From NCBI RefSeq assembly GCF_001687565.2, contig NZ_CP016534.2, forward strand, positions 1,740,501-1,804,500: 64,000 nucleotides of DNA, given 5' to 3'. The translations under genes and the position numbers were made by a program. The first letter of the stretch is position 1; the number at the start of each line of letters is the position of its first letter. Source of the DNA: Planococcus antarcticus DSM 14505 (lineage in GTDB: Bacteria > Bacillota > Bacilli > Bacillales_A > Planococcaceae). Below the pieces are notes generated by a model. That model was not told the origin of the DNA and did no database searches. It was given only the letters and a program-made list of their open reading frames with translations. This document shows positions 54,851 to 63,996 of this stretch, piece by piece.

Positions 54851-55125
54851 TTATTTATGTGTGGTACGGAAAGTCCGCTATTGGAAGAGAAGAAATATTT
54901 AAATGTTTCTTTTTTTCTTCGTAGATGCGCACTTTCACGAACGTTTTTAATATCAATTGGCATTTTTTATTGAACATTGAGTGTTCATTTCACTATTCCA
55001 ATTTGTTTGGGAATGAAACCCTCTATTAAAAAGTGTTATTTGATTAGTTCTATATCAAATCATTTACATATATTGTATGATTATAGTCTGAATAGAAAGA
55101 AAAAATATCAGGAGAGTGGAAAGAG

Positions 55126-55686
55126 AGAATTATCAAAACAGACAGAGGAAACGTTGAAGTCTTTCATAAAGGAGAGGAGGAGCCGTTAGCCACTACACAT
55201 CTTTACAGTGAATTCAAACAAACCTGCAATTGATGGTAGCGGCTTTTATGAATGATTACTATGTGTATTTGATTAAGCTTCGCGGAGCTGGAAGTTCTGT
55301 TAAAGCAAATAAAGCTGAAGAGCATAGCCTGGATGAGATGTTGAAAGTTCTAGAAATATTTAGGAAAGTACTTGAGCATGAAAAGGTGGCTTTTATCGGA
55401 CATTCTACTGGATTACAATCGGATTGCAGACATTGTGACCATACTGAATGATCCTAGACTCATCCTTGAATTTCGTCAATAAGCTATTTAAGAATGGGCG
55501 CTATTTTCTTATCAATCAGAAGATAAATTAAAAGAATCTATGAAAAAACCGAACTGCGGTAAAACGGGTGGTCTGCGTTTGGATCATTTTTTGGAAATAA
55601 ATCTTCTACCTATGATCTCTAAGAACGAACAAAAGAAGTTCATAATCCGATTTTTATTTATTCAGGGGGAGCACGATGCACAATAA
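55126..55686 (+). pseudogene. Alpha/beta hydrolase, decayed
   Basis: Pieces in different frames belong to one alpha/beta hydrolase: RIIKTDRGNVEVFHKGEEEP at the start, then MVAAFMNDYYVYLIKLRGAG with AFIGHSTG (the nucleophile elbow, serine kept), and near the end FGNKSSTYDL-stop-ERTKEVHNPIFIYSGEHD. There are at least two frameshifts, stop codons and a large internal loss, so the gene is dead. The region 54851-55125 before it has only an AT-rich stem near 54884-54920 and no gene. Confidence 0.75.
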
Positions 55687-55712
55687 ATGGCAATTTGAAA
55701 AGGGGTAAATTT

Positions 55713-56198
55713 ATGGATTTATTAGTTCGAAAAATGCGAGCGGAAGACATTAAACAAGTACAAGATATTGCACACAAAACTTGGAATTCTACTTATGAGG
55801 GGATAATTCCATTAGATGTACAAGAGAATTTTCTGAGGTCTGCTTACAATGACGAAAGAATGGAGCAACGCATGGAGTCATCGGTTATTTTTGTAGTCGA
55901 TATTTCTGGAAAAGTTGTTGGTTTTGCTAATTTTTCACAAGTAAATAAAGATGGAATAGTTGGATTAGCTGCTATTTATATTTATCCTGAATTTCAAGGA
56001 AAAGGTATAGGTTCAGCGTTGTTACAAAAAGGCATTAAAGCGTTAGATGGTGTGAAAGAAATTTTTGTGGATGTAGAAAAGGACAATCTGTCAGGGCTGA
56101 AATTTTATGAAGCAAAAGCATTTGAAGTTGTTAGAGAGTTTGATGATGATTTTGATGGACATATACTGAAAACAATAGAAATGGTTTTGAAAGTATAA
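55713..56198 (+). CDS. GNAT-family N-acetyltransferase
   Basis: The 161-residue product has the acetyl-CoA binding motif YPEFQGKGIGSALLQKGIKA and the following strand IFVDVEKDNLSGLKFYEAKA. Substrate unknown. The ATG at 55713 fits AAAGGGG spacing better than the upstream in-frame codon at 55695. It stands alone between decayed genes. Confidence 0.88.
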   Translation: MDLLVRKMRAEDIKQVQDIAHKTWNSTYEGIIPLDVQENFLRSAYNDERMEQRMESSVIFVVDISGKVVGFANFSQVNKDGIVGLAAIYIYPEFQGKGIGSALLQKGIKALDGVKEIFVDVEKDNLSGLKFYEAKAFEVVREFDDDFDGHILKTIEMVLKV

Positions 56199-56446
56199 GA
56201 CATCGTTTTGCTACTGGTTACGCAAGGGGAGCCTCGAGAATTATGGCTAAATAGATAAATCATTTTCTTGTTTGAAGGTCGATCGGTTGCAGGAAACTAG
56301 AGAATATCGCCCCTCCTAAAGAAGCCGAGCACTTTGTCACCGGAAGTGCAAGCACATCTGGCATCGAAAACTTTTCAAAGTAAAGGCGTTTCGAATATTT
56401 CAGAAATATTTTTTTATCGAAATCGAGAGTGAAGGGTGAAGTCAAA

Positions 56447-56746
56447 ATGAAATATGTCATTATAGGCGGAATCGGGATTTTATCAGGTATTATGTTATTA
56501 GGGTTTACCTTGGTTGCGGCGGCGGTTTACGCACTGGAGTTATCGTCGGTCGGCTATTTTGAACATTGGGGGCTCTACGGCTCTGCGCTCATAGAAATCG
56601 GAATTGTTCCGATACTTATCAGTACCAGTTTATTTATTACAGGCCTTACGTTTCTCTACAGGTCTGCGGACAACGAATGGAAAGCGAAGTACTTTTTAGT
56701 CGAAGAAACAACAAATGAACCAATAGTAGAAAAAGAAAACCAATAG
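56447..56746 (+). CDS. Small membrane protein, unknown
   Basis: The 99-residue product has two hydrophobic helices (residues about 3-28 and 45-70) and an acidic C-terminal tail (VEETTNEPIVEKENQ). No family was recognised. GAAGGGTGAAGTCAAA precedes the ATG. The 250 bases upstream hold no gene. Confidence 0.65.
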   Translation: MKYVIIGGIGILSGIMLLGFTLVAAAVYALELSSVGYFEHWGLYGSALIEIGIVPILISTSLFITGLTFLYRSADNEWKAKYFLVEETTNEPIVEKENQ

Positions 56747-56925
56747 CAGTTGTAAGCTGAACGCCAAATGGTGGAAACCTTAAAAAGTGACCTATTGGGT
56801 TTTTTCTGTTTTCAAGCCTCACTATACTAAAATTTTCTATGATGGACTGAAGAGTTTCAAAGGAAACAGAAAAGAAGAAGCTAGACTTCGAGCTTCTTCT
56901 CTTGTTATGGACAGTACTTGTTTAA

Positions 56926-57078
56926 ACCTTTAAACACAAAGGTTTTGAAAAAGCAGAGGTGATTGGTCTTTTTCTCGGCAATGTGTTGGCCTTAAAAGTT
57001 AGAAAAGAGCCAGATCTGAATGGTTTTGTGGTTTTATTGATAAAAGAAGCTCGAGTTGCTGGAAAAATCTGCAGGTAA
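56926..57078 (+). other. Short open fragment without start codon
   Basis: Fifty codons (TFKHKGFEKAEVIGLFLGNV and on) are open between two stops with no start codon or ribosome binding site. It may be a gene remnant; I do not recognise it. Confidence 0.25.
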
Positions 57079-57092
57079 ATGCTGAGTGCACG

Positions 57093-57132
57093 AAAAAAAC
57101 TGCCGTCCTAACTTTAGGTCGGCAGTTTTTTC
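57093..57132 (-). terminator. Terminator downstream of bioY
   Basis: AAAAAACTGCCG and CGGCAGTTTTTT form a 12-bp stem with T-runs on both strands. Confidence 0.85.
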
Positions 57133-57209
57133 AAATTGTAGTGTAGGTGTAAGGCAAGTTTACCTACTAGCTGCAAGAGTGTAACAGCGGGTTTCGGCTA
57201 TTGATAATC

Positions 57210-57779
57210 TTAAGTGATTTTTTGTTCTGTGACATATAAAAGTCTTGCCGATTTCAACCGGTTTCTAACTGAGATTCCAATCCATGCAGCGAGAGCGGCT
57301 TTAATAACACCTACGAAAATGAAAGGGGCAAACCCACCCAAAAATGCTCCTGTCCATGAAAGGTTAGCAAATATCTTTAACCAAACGGTTCCAAAAATCA
57401 ATGCGACAAACATGCCGATAACATTTGCAATAATCGCATTAGTAACTGTAAAACTTGTTTTCTGAAGGTAAAAACCAATAACAAAGGCAGTTGGAATAAA
57501 CCCAAACAAATATCCGCCGGTTGGCCCAAACAAGCTCCCCAATCCGCCAGACATTTGCGAGAAAACGGGAATTCCGACTGCACCGATTCCCAAATAAACC
57601 AACACAGATATCGTTCCGTATTTAGGGCCTAAGATCGTTGCGGCAAGCCCAATCGCCAATGTTTGACCTGTAATAGGTACTAGCGGCAATGGAATCGTTA
57701 TCTGGGCCAATATACCAATAATCGCTGCAAAGAGTGCAGTAACAATCATCATTCTCAACTTCAAATTTGATCCTGTCAC
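57210..57779 (-). CDS. bioY: Biotin transporter BioY
   Basis: BioY is the substrate-binding membrane unit of an ECF-type biotin importer and may work with the shared EcfAT module. The 189-residue product has six membrane helices with the BioY motif ITIPLPLVPITGQTLAIGLA and GPTGGYLFGFIPTAFVIGF. GTG at 57779 is the likely start because AAAGGAGG lies ten bases upstream; the longer open frame has no support and crosses the BirA site. Confidence 0.93.
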   Translation of the reverse strand: MTGSNLKLRMMIVTALFAAIIGILAQITIPLPLVPITGQTLAIGLAATILGPKYGTISVLVYLGIGAVGIPVFSQMSGGLGSLFGPTGGYLFGFIPTAFVIGFYLQKTSFTVTNAIIANVIGMFVALIFGTVWLKIFANLSWTGAFLGGFAPFIFVGVIKAALAAWIGISVRNRLKSARLLYVTEQKIT

Positions 57780-57800
57780 GGGGTGTATACCTCCTTTATT

Positions 57801-57829
57801 AGTTAACTTATTTAAATTTAAGGTTAACT
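57801..57829. promoter_or_regulatory. BirA-type biotin operator of bioY
   Basis: GTTAAC and GGTTAAC half-sites, on an AT-rich centre of 14 bases, match the Gram-positive BirA consensus (GTTAACC, about 14-15 bases, GGTTAAC). The element lies 22-50 bases upstream of the bioY start codon. Confidence 0.75.
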
Positions 57830-57908
57830 CATATCTTATCTTATACGGATAAAGCCTGTCAATAAGCTTTTTTAGTAATAAAAACCGACCTGAATAAGGT
57901 GATTTCAA

Positions 57909-58262
57909 ATTGATGAAATAGAAGTACAGGAGAACAGATAGGGAAGTCGTTTTTTCTAAAAACTTTTAAACTAAAAAATATGGACAGCGGAGCTCCAATT
58001 TAAGCCTTCTACTTACAGTGTTTAGTGCCACGCTACCATGAAATTCTCGGTAGCCTAGTTTTTCTATGGATTCTGTGGAATTCGTTTTGTTCAGGAAGAA
58101 AGTCGAAAGTACATAGCCAAAAAACTAGTCCAGTCAAAAATCACTGCCCTCATTGGGGTTGTATCAATTAACGAACTCGCCCTATAAGTTCCCTCCTGGA
58201 TAAACTAATTTCCAAAAAAATGAAACCGTTATCACACAATTCCGTATATGGGTTATTAAGTT
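57909..58262. other. Gene-free interval upstream of a decayed membrane protein gene
   Basis: About 350 bases without a gene. A short stem GCTACC / GGTAGC at about 58034-58063 followed by GTTTTTC may be a terminator. No promoter or repeat could be assigned. Confidence 0.4.
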
Positions 58263-58294
58263 TTGTTCAGCAACAAAAAAAGGGGAATTTGTTC

Positions 58295-58720
58295 TGAAAT
58301 GGTTTTTATATTATTTCATTTGGACACTAGCAATCGGACTAATATTGTATTTTGGAATGTAACTACAGGAGCAGGTGCTGAAAGATCCCAAATGACATTT
58401 AACCTTTTCTCAATTCAAGTATACATTTTTCTATTTCCAGTGATTATCGACTTACTGATTTGCATGCCAAAATTTATGCTGCAAAGAAAGAAAGAGATTC
58501 TTGGAATTTTGATTGGATTAAATTCGTAGCTATTGGATTACCGGCGCTTTATATTGTACTAGTGATTTTCTTGCCATACTCGCCACTATTTGGAAGTTGG
58601 CTCCCTATACCCAAAATCCTTCTCTTTGGTGAAGCGACTGTCCCTACCATTGCAGGATTAGTTTTTGGCTATAAGGTGTTAGAAATTTTTAAATCTGAAA
58701 GCGTTAAGAATTATGTGTAA
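58295..58720 (+). pseudogene. Small multi-helix membrane protein, decayed by frameshifts
   Basis: Three overlapping segments in different frames make one sensible protein: LKWFLYYFIWTLAIGLILYF, then TTGAGAERSQMTFNLFSIQV with IFLFPVIIDLLICM, then AAKKERDSWNFDWIKFVAIG with LPALYIVLVIFLPYSP and a C-terminal helix. At least two single-base shifts separate them. The family is unknown. AGGGGAATTTG upstream looks like a former ribosome binding site. Confidence 0.6.
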
Positions 58721-58783
58721 ATGGCATCATAGTCGAGCTTCGCCAACAGGGCGTTATACGGCTGACAGCATTTTAGCCCGTAG

Positions 58784-58897
58784 TTAATCCTGCCCTTGCT
58801 TTGTTTCAACTGCGCGGCTGAAGGACAGCAATTTCTTTTCCGGGCAATCAATCCCGATTACCACACGTTCCCGTAGAACGATATGGGCATAGCTCAT
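58784..58897 (-). pseudogene. Short frame resembling the start of an IS30-type transposase
   Basis: The 37 codons read MSYAHIVLRERVVIGIDCPE and end at TAA; the MSY-x-H-x5-R-x-x-I pattern recalls IS30 transposase N-termini. GGAGTGTTTCC precedes the ATG, but nothing else of such an element follows. The similarity is short and could be chance. Confidence 0.3.
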
Positions 58898-59120
58898 TTG
58901 GAAACACTCCTTAGTTGATTTATCCATTTGAGCTATTTTTATTTTCTAGCTGTTCGACTTTATATGATGACTTACAACAAAATAAGTTGCGATTGAGGTT
59001 GATTCTGTATTTGGTACTGACAGAAACTACTCTTCAAGATAATAGGCTACTAATAAACATTAATAGATCTTTTTAGTCATTAAAAGTTCGGATTAAATAC
59101 TGGCAGAAAGAGATGATAAA

Positions 59121-59497
59121 TTGAATAAACTCTTAGCAGTTGTGTCAATCGCTGTTTTACTTTCAACATGTAATTTAACTGGTTCTTCGATAAGCATCTT
59201 CAAGGTAGAGAGAGTACCAAAAAAATGTCCAAGAGCTGGGTAGATCCGGAGGCTGCTCTCCAGTTTATAACTAAAAATGGCGAAATAGCCTACCTCATTT
59301 ATCAATCACGGGACACTGTGACAGCTGAACTTGAAGAAGATGGAGATAAATTAAACATTAAACTAAAGACAGCTACCAAAGTTAGCAATTTAGTTGAGCA
59401 ACACGTCTACAAACTAAAAGTAGACAAGGATACTGAAGTGATTGAGGTGCTTATCAATGGCAATTCTACTCCCATTGATATTGTTTCAGGTTCATAA
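59121..59497 (+). pseudogene. Lipoprotein gene with a frameshift in an A7 tract
   Basis: TTG at 59121 opens a lipoprotein signal peptide (MNKLLAVVSIAVLLSTC, lipobox LSTC). The frame ends early, while a second frame carries on after the A7 run near 59218-59224 as MSKSWVDPEAALQFITKNGE and further to 59497, a small beta-rich domain. One extra or missing A joins the two into a protein of about 125 residues. The family was not recognised. Confidence 0.6.
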
Positions 59498-59601
59498 AAT
59501 TTTCATTCAAACAGTTTTGGATTTCTAAGGAAACTAATCAGAAGGAGGAATATTTTACTGAAAAATCCTACTCAATTCTCTCAGCAATTTTTTTTGCTTT
59601 A

Positions 59602-59832
59602 ATGATTCTGCCGTTTGCACTTCCTTATTCACCAGAAGGCTTTGACCGTTTGGTGTTTATTATAGAAATCGATTTCTATTTGCCGCTTCTTTTCGGTGTA
59701 GCAAGAATCGTTCTGGGATTACTCGGGGTGATAGGAAATGTCAGACTTTATTTGGTGTCGTCAAACGCATGTGGTTTAGGGATATATGTATATATTGCTT
59801 TTACAGCTATTTTCGGTTTTAAAGAACCTTGA
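59602..59832 (+). CDS. Small membrane protein with uncertain start
   Basis: Three hydrophobic segments (MILPFALPYSPEG, LPLLFGVARIVLGLLGVIGN, GLGIYVYIAFTAIFGF). A strong ribosome binding site (AGAAGGAGGAA) lies 50 bases upstream, but the codons eight bases after it in this frame are ACT GAA AAA TCC, with no legal start. The natural N-terminus was probably TEKSYSILSAIFFAL, so the start codon is mutated or a T8 tract at about 59588 has shifted the frame. Confidence 0.45.
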   Translation: MILPFALPYSPEGFDRLVFIIEIDFYLPLLFGVARIVLGLLGVIGNVRLYLVSSNACGLGIYVYIAFTAIFGFKEP

Positions 59833-59986
59833 TTCGATTCCTTCATTTCATACAGGATGTATATCGAGCAACAGTACTGCAATTATCAGAAGAACATTAA
59901 ACATTTCAGGAGATTGTAGCGATGGCCAACAATCTCCTGAAAGTAACCAACATATGCCAGCTGTATTCAAAATCCACTACATAATA

Positions 59987-60033
59987 AAAACTGCCGGAGA
60001 AAAAGAATCCTCATTCTTCGGCAGTTTTATTTT
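59987..60033. terminator. Terminator region of the potassium channel gene
   Basis: AAAACTGCCG and CGGCAGTTTT pair across a 25-base loop and have T residues on both sides. A second stem, TCAGGAGATTGT / ACAATCTCCTGA, lies at about 59906-59941. Confidence 0.7.
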
Positions 60034-60070
60034 AAGGACTTTTGGGACAGCCTCGTTTTATTTTTTTAGC

Positions 60071-60847
60071 TTAGTTCGCTTCAGAAAAGATTGAGTTTAC
60101 GGCCATTTTCGCTATGGTACTGTTGGACATGATAAACTTATCGACCTTTACGTGCGAGAAGCTTGGGAGATGTTCCTCCCGTTCAACTTCCACAGTCGTA
60201 TATACACGTGGGGACATTCTTTCTACAGCTGTGGCAATCAGCAGTGATTTCCCATCGGTCAGCATCTGATCCTCAATCCGGTCGTCCGCAAAAATCAGGA
60301 CCGCTTTCGCCTGTTGAACATTTGCCTGTCGCAGTACTTTTTCGTGGGTGGCATTCCCTCGGACATAGTGAATTCTTGTATTGATCTCTTTTGCTTTTTC
60401 CAGTCTATCAATCACCACAACCTCGATTTGTTCATCTTGCTTCAATATCTCAGCTATTGCATTTTCAGCTTTATATGACCAATCGATGATGACAATATGG
60501 TTTTTTCCCTTGAACATCAACTCGCCCCTTTCTTCCCGTTTTTTATGTAAGGTTAGACTTTCTATCGCTTTTCCAATGAATGACGCAAACAATCCGATGC
60601 CTATTATGTATAAAAAAACTACTGTAAAAATTCTTCCTGCAGAAGTGGCAGGATAAAGGTCACCGTAACCGACTGTCAAGATAGTCGTCATAGTAAACCA
60701 TAATGAATCTGCATATTTAGTAAAAGTTGATGGCTCTATGACAGGGAGTAGGAGTGTACTGAAAGCAATGAGTACCATTGTGCTGACAGTGAGTATAAGC
60801 CAGGACAGGCTGGTCGCCTGCAGGTAGAGTCGTCGTAGTATAATCAA
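60071..60847 (-). CDS. Potassium channel with TrkA-N domain (YugO-like)
   Basis: The 258-residue product has two membrane helices around the pore loop with the selectivity filter TVGYGDLYP, then a cytoplasmic RCK/TrkA-N domain (IVIIDWSYKAENAIAEIL, VVVIDRLEKAKEIN, HYVRGNATHEKVLRQANV). The Rossmann glycine motif of typical RCK domains is replaced by IDWSYKAEN. YugO is longer, so the C-terminal RCK part is missing or not needed. TTG at 60847 follows AAGGGGAAATTC. Confidence 0.88.
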   Translation of the reverse strand: MIILRRLYLQATSLSWLILTVSTMVLIAFSTLLLPVIEPSTFTKYADSLWFTMTTILTVGYGDLYPATSAGRIFTVVFLYIIGIGLFASFIGKAIESLTLHKKREERGELMFKGKNHIVIIDWSYKAENAIAEILKQDEQIEVVVIDRLEKAKEINTRIHYVRGNATHEKVLRQANVQQAKAVLIFADDRIEDQMLTDGKSLLIATAVERMSPRVYTTVEVEREEHLPSFSHVKVDKFIMSNSTIAKMAVNSIFSEAN

Positions 60848-61020
60848 TTTTGAATTTCCCCTTTTATATTAAGTATACACTATTAAAATGAGCACTGATC
60901 ACGCGGTTTTACGCTGCTATATTGAATGGTAATGTAGGAGTCAGTCGCGCCTACTGCAAGCATTTAGCTCTTAACATAACATAAAAAATCCGTGTTGCCG
61001 CTGAAAGATATGGAAACCGG

Positions 61021-61440
61021 CTATATCATCACCCTTAATATTGGCAGTTCGAGAATCATCTTGTTCTACATCAATTCAGTTGCTTTGGCCTCATATCTTT
61101 TGTAAGGAATCATGCTGTCTTGAAGCTCATGAAGTAGCTTCTAACCACAGGTGCATCGGAGATACCGAATGACATATGTCGTTCGACGCCAACTTCCATG
61201 CACAACTTCTGTTTTCGTGATCCTGCACTTCGTAATCCATCTCACCACATGTAGATATGGGGGGGCAAGCGACTCGTTCTGGACATGTAAAAAAACACCT
61301 GTTAAGGCATCGATGATTATAAAATAATCGTTTACGATAATCATATTTTGAGGGGACGCCTTCTTTATAGCACGGCAATGGCTGTACATTTAATCCTTTC
61401 TCCAGACTTCCTATGTACATTGTATTCGTCAATTCTGTTG
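61021..61440 (-). other. Decayed minus-strand coding region, family unknown
   Basis: Two overlapping minus-strand frames (MTNTMYIGSLEKGLNVQPLP and QNMIIVNDYFIIIDALTGVF) and a third downstream piece (KLLHELQDSMIPYKRYEAKA) look protein-like in turn but none is complete, which suggests frameshifts in a dead gene. A G7 tract at about 61260 may be one shift point. The rest of the interval 60848-61615 holds no other gene. Confidence 0.35.
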
Positions 61441-61615
61441 CAACATTAACAGGTTACATTGGAAAAAGCGGTTTACCTCAATATTAAAGGGTAGTTTAGA
61501 AAAGAATCCTCAAATGAACAATGCAAAAAATTCTGGATAACTCTTTATTGTTAATTTATTTACCAGAATTTTCTAAGCAAATGTATAACTTGAAAATAGT
61601 GAAGGAGGAAAGAAA

Positions 61616-62439
61616 ATGGGAAAGCTACAAAATAAGGTTACGGTCATTACAGGTGGAGCGACTGGAATAGGAAAAGCTACAGCGGAAGTTTTTGCAGCCG
61701 AAGGGGCAATTGTGCTAATTGCGGATATTTAGCAAGACGCGTTAACCGAAACAGTTGCTCAAATAAATAAAAATGGTGGAAAGGCCAAAAGCTTTCAAGT
61801 GAATATTGCAAAAGAAGAGGAAATAAAACATTTGCCAACCAAGTAAAAGATGAATATGGAACCATCCATGCTTTATTCAATAATGCTGGGATAGACCAAG
61901 AAGGCGGAAAAGTGCATGAATATCCGGTTGACTTGTTTGACGAAATTATGGAAACAGATTTGCGTGGCACCTTTCTTATGAGCAAATATTTTATTCCACT
62001 CATGCTAGAAAATGGAGGGGCGATCGTCAATAATGCCTCTATGTCTGGAAGTTTTGCTGACTTAAACCGTTCAGGTTATAACGCAGCAAAAGGCGGTATT
62101 ATCAATTTCACAAAATCCCTCGCAATTGAATATGGGAGATCCAATATTCGGGCAAATTCCGTATCACCGGGAACCATTGAAACACCACTTATCGATCATT
62201 TGGCTGGGTCAAAGGAAGAAGAAAGCGGAAAACAGTTTAGAGAGACAAATAGATGGCTGGCACCTTTAGGACGTCTTGGAGATCCTAAAGAAATTGCAAC
62301 GACAGTTTTGTTTCTGGTTTCTGGCGACAGTTCTTATCTCACAGGACAAGATATTGTGGTAGACGGCGGTATTACAGCTTATACGTGGCCGGGCAAAATG
62401 GTGATGGACGATAGTTGGAAAAAAACAACAGAAGACTAA
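61616..62439 (+). pseudogene. Short-chain dehydrogenase (SDR), broken by TAG and a frameshift
   Basis: The frame [20 protein letters not shown] has the NAD(P)-binding TGGATGIG motif. TAG at 61730-61732 follows VLIADI, and a missing A in the A-run near 61825 shifts the frame before FANQVKDEYGTIHALFNNAG. The rest is complete: NNASMSGSF, the active-site YNAAKGG (Tyr and Lys) and SPGTIETPL. Only two lesions separate it from a full 275-residue enzyme, so decay is recent. Site AAGGAGGAAAGAAA is intact. Confidence 0.83.
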
Positions 62440-62495
62440 TGGAAGTAAGTAAAGACTAGATGGTTTTATACGAGTCTGTTACTCATGCTTTTAGA

Positions 62496-62523
62496 AAAAG
62501 GCTGCCATCCGGCAGCCTTTTCA
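62496..62523 (+). terminator. Terminator of the SDR gene
   Basis: AAAGGCTGCC and GGCAGCCTTT form a 10-bp perfect stem with a four-base loop and a T-run. Confidence 0.9.
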
Positions 62524-62767
62524 TTTTCCAATATATCATTAAGTCTATTAAAAATTTTCCGACTCCAAATGCATTCAGGACTTCCAAGACTTTTTTTATC
62601 GACTCATTCTAACTGTTCAGCTTCTTAAATCAGCAAGTGTTGTCATACTCCTCACCCCTTCAAAAAATATATATTCCGTTTTGTCCGTTTTACGGAATCG
62701 TAAAGTTATTTTTCCTTGCTATATAAGTTGAACGAATGATTCCGGGCTGTTAATGTTCTGCCAATCA

Positions 62768-62882
62768 GCTGCTAAGCGCTTGCGCTGAACGAACTCGGGC
62801 CTGCCCGAGTGGATTTCTTTCCATGTCACTTGCGCTGCTCTCATAACAGTCTCCGCTGATTTGCTCCGTATCTTGATGACTT
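62768..62882. repeat. Dispersed intergenic repeat, copy 2
   Basis: It shares with 25535-25660 the blocks AACTCGGGC...GCCCGAGTGGATTT and AGTCTCCGCTGATTTGCTCC. GCTTGCGCT-type and CTCGGGC / GCCCGAG inverted blocks are inside. Confidence 0.65.
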
Positions 62883-62883
62883 G

Positions 62884-63190
62884 TTACTCAAGGGTGCTTA
62901 GAAGAAAGAGCGCAAGTCGGCGAAGGGCAAAGATGTGCTCCTGCATCGCTGCGCTAGCTTCGTCGCAAAGCCGTTGCCCGAACTCTCTTCGTTCAATGAC
63001 TTTCCTGCTGGAGCAGTGAAGCGACATCCTGGAGACCCCGCAGGAGCTTGCGACGAGGAGGCTGGGGCGAGGTCCTTGGCAACTGGCACCGCGACGTCCT
63101 ATCGCGCCAGTTGCATGATCCACATCCTGTGGGCCCAAAGCGTCCGTCTGGAGCGATTTCTTCGTTTCCCTACCTCGTTGAGTTGAAAAA
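62884..63190. repeat. GC-rich intergenic repeat
   Basis: The 300 bases are far richer in G and C than their surroundings and contain CTGGAGACCCCGCAGGAG and GCGACGAGGAGGCT, blocks found in common Bacillales intergenic repeats, along with CGTCGCAAAG-type inverted parts. Several open frames cross it in both directions, none with a ribosome binding site. It may be a partial or composite repeat with copy 2 just upstream. Confidence 0.55.
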
Positions 63191-63204
63191 GCTGTTTCTT
63201 TAAT

Positions 63205-63480
63205 TCAACTTATATATAAAAAATTTGTCAGGTCTGGGTTTCTATGAACTTTTGCAAACCCATAAACGGCTGCATAACAAGGCTTATTTCGATAATGATC
63301 AGGAAAATAAATGAAGCAGTGATATTCGGTCCAATGCGGTTCTGAAAGAAGCTTAAAAATTTCGATACCTACTTCACCACCACGAAAAATCAGTTTCACT
63401 CGATAAGGCTTTTTCTCTCCTGATGAATAGATTGATTCTTGATCTTCTTGGAAATCTATATATACTTGGAAAACCAGCAT
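63205..63480 (-). CDS. Hypothetical protein, 91 residues
   Basis: The frame MLVFQVYIDFQEDQESIYSS continues with VKLIFRGGEVGIEIFKLLSE and looks like a small soluble domain. No motif is known to me. There is no good ribosome binding site before the ATG, so it could be a fragment. It lies next to the GC-rich repeat. Confidence 0.4.
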   Translation of the reverse strand: MLVFQVYIDFQEDQESIYSSGEKKPYRVKLIFRGGEVGIEIFKLLSEPHWTEYHCFIYFPDHYRNKPCYAAVYGFAKVHRNPDLTNFLYIS

Positions 63481-63489
63481 TCTAAGCGC

Positions 63490-63980
63490 TTTAACCGCTT
63501 AACTAATCCAAAAGGGCTGTTATACTTTTTCTGTGTCTTGGCAGATATACCAGGAAGATATGATGATCCGAAAAAAAACAGCCTCTTGCTGCCATCACAT
63601 CCAGCGAATTGACCCGTTTAATGGGGAAGGAGAATGGGGGGGCCATTGAAATCAGTTTCTACATGATTAATCATGGTTGCGATTGCCCGAATTTTTTCTC
63701 GCGCAGAAGATATTCTTAGTTGCAAAAAAATATTGGTGGAATTATCAGATCTATTTTATCATATACAAATAAGACGTGAACTACAAAAGCAGTATAATAA
63801 CAACTTGTACTGGCTAAAGAATTAACTTTATGCTTTTGAAAATTACCAGTTCTAAGATAAGGCGGGAAATAATGACGAATGGAATCGATTTTTATATTGC
63901 GCCGATTGTAAAATTAAGCTAGACAACTGAAAAAGCCATTCGTGATACACTCTAAATGTATTTTCCGACCAAAGAAAAAC
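63490..63980. other. AT-rich intergenic region
   Basis: Nearly 500 bases without a gene. It must hold the promoter for the gene that starts at the window edge, but no hexamer pair was convincing. Confidence 0.4.
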
Positions 63981-63996
63981 AGAGGAGTGATCACGA

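Noticed and set aside
54977..55189. 70-codon frame
   Set aside because: It reads across the start of the decayed alpha/beta hydrolase in a different frame.
22..62439. Genome-wide reassignment of TAA and TAG to glutamine
   Set aside because: Many intact genes here end in TAA or TAG followed directly by terminators, so these codons still stop translation in general.
62898..63186. Several frames of 60 to 84 codons on both strands
   Set aside because: They lie in a GC-rich intergenic repeat where stops are rare by composition; none has a ribosome binding site.
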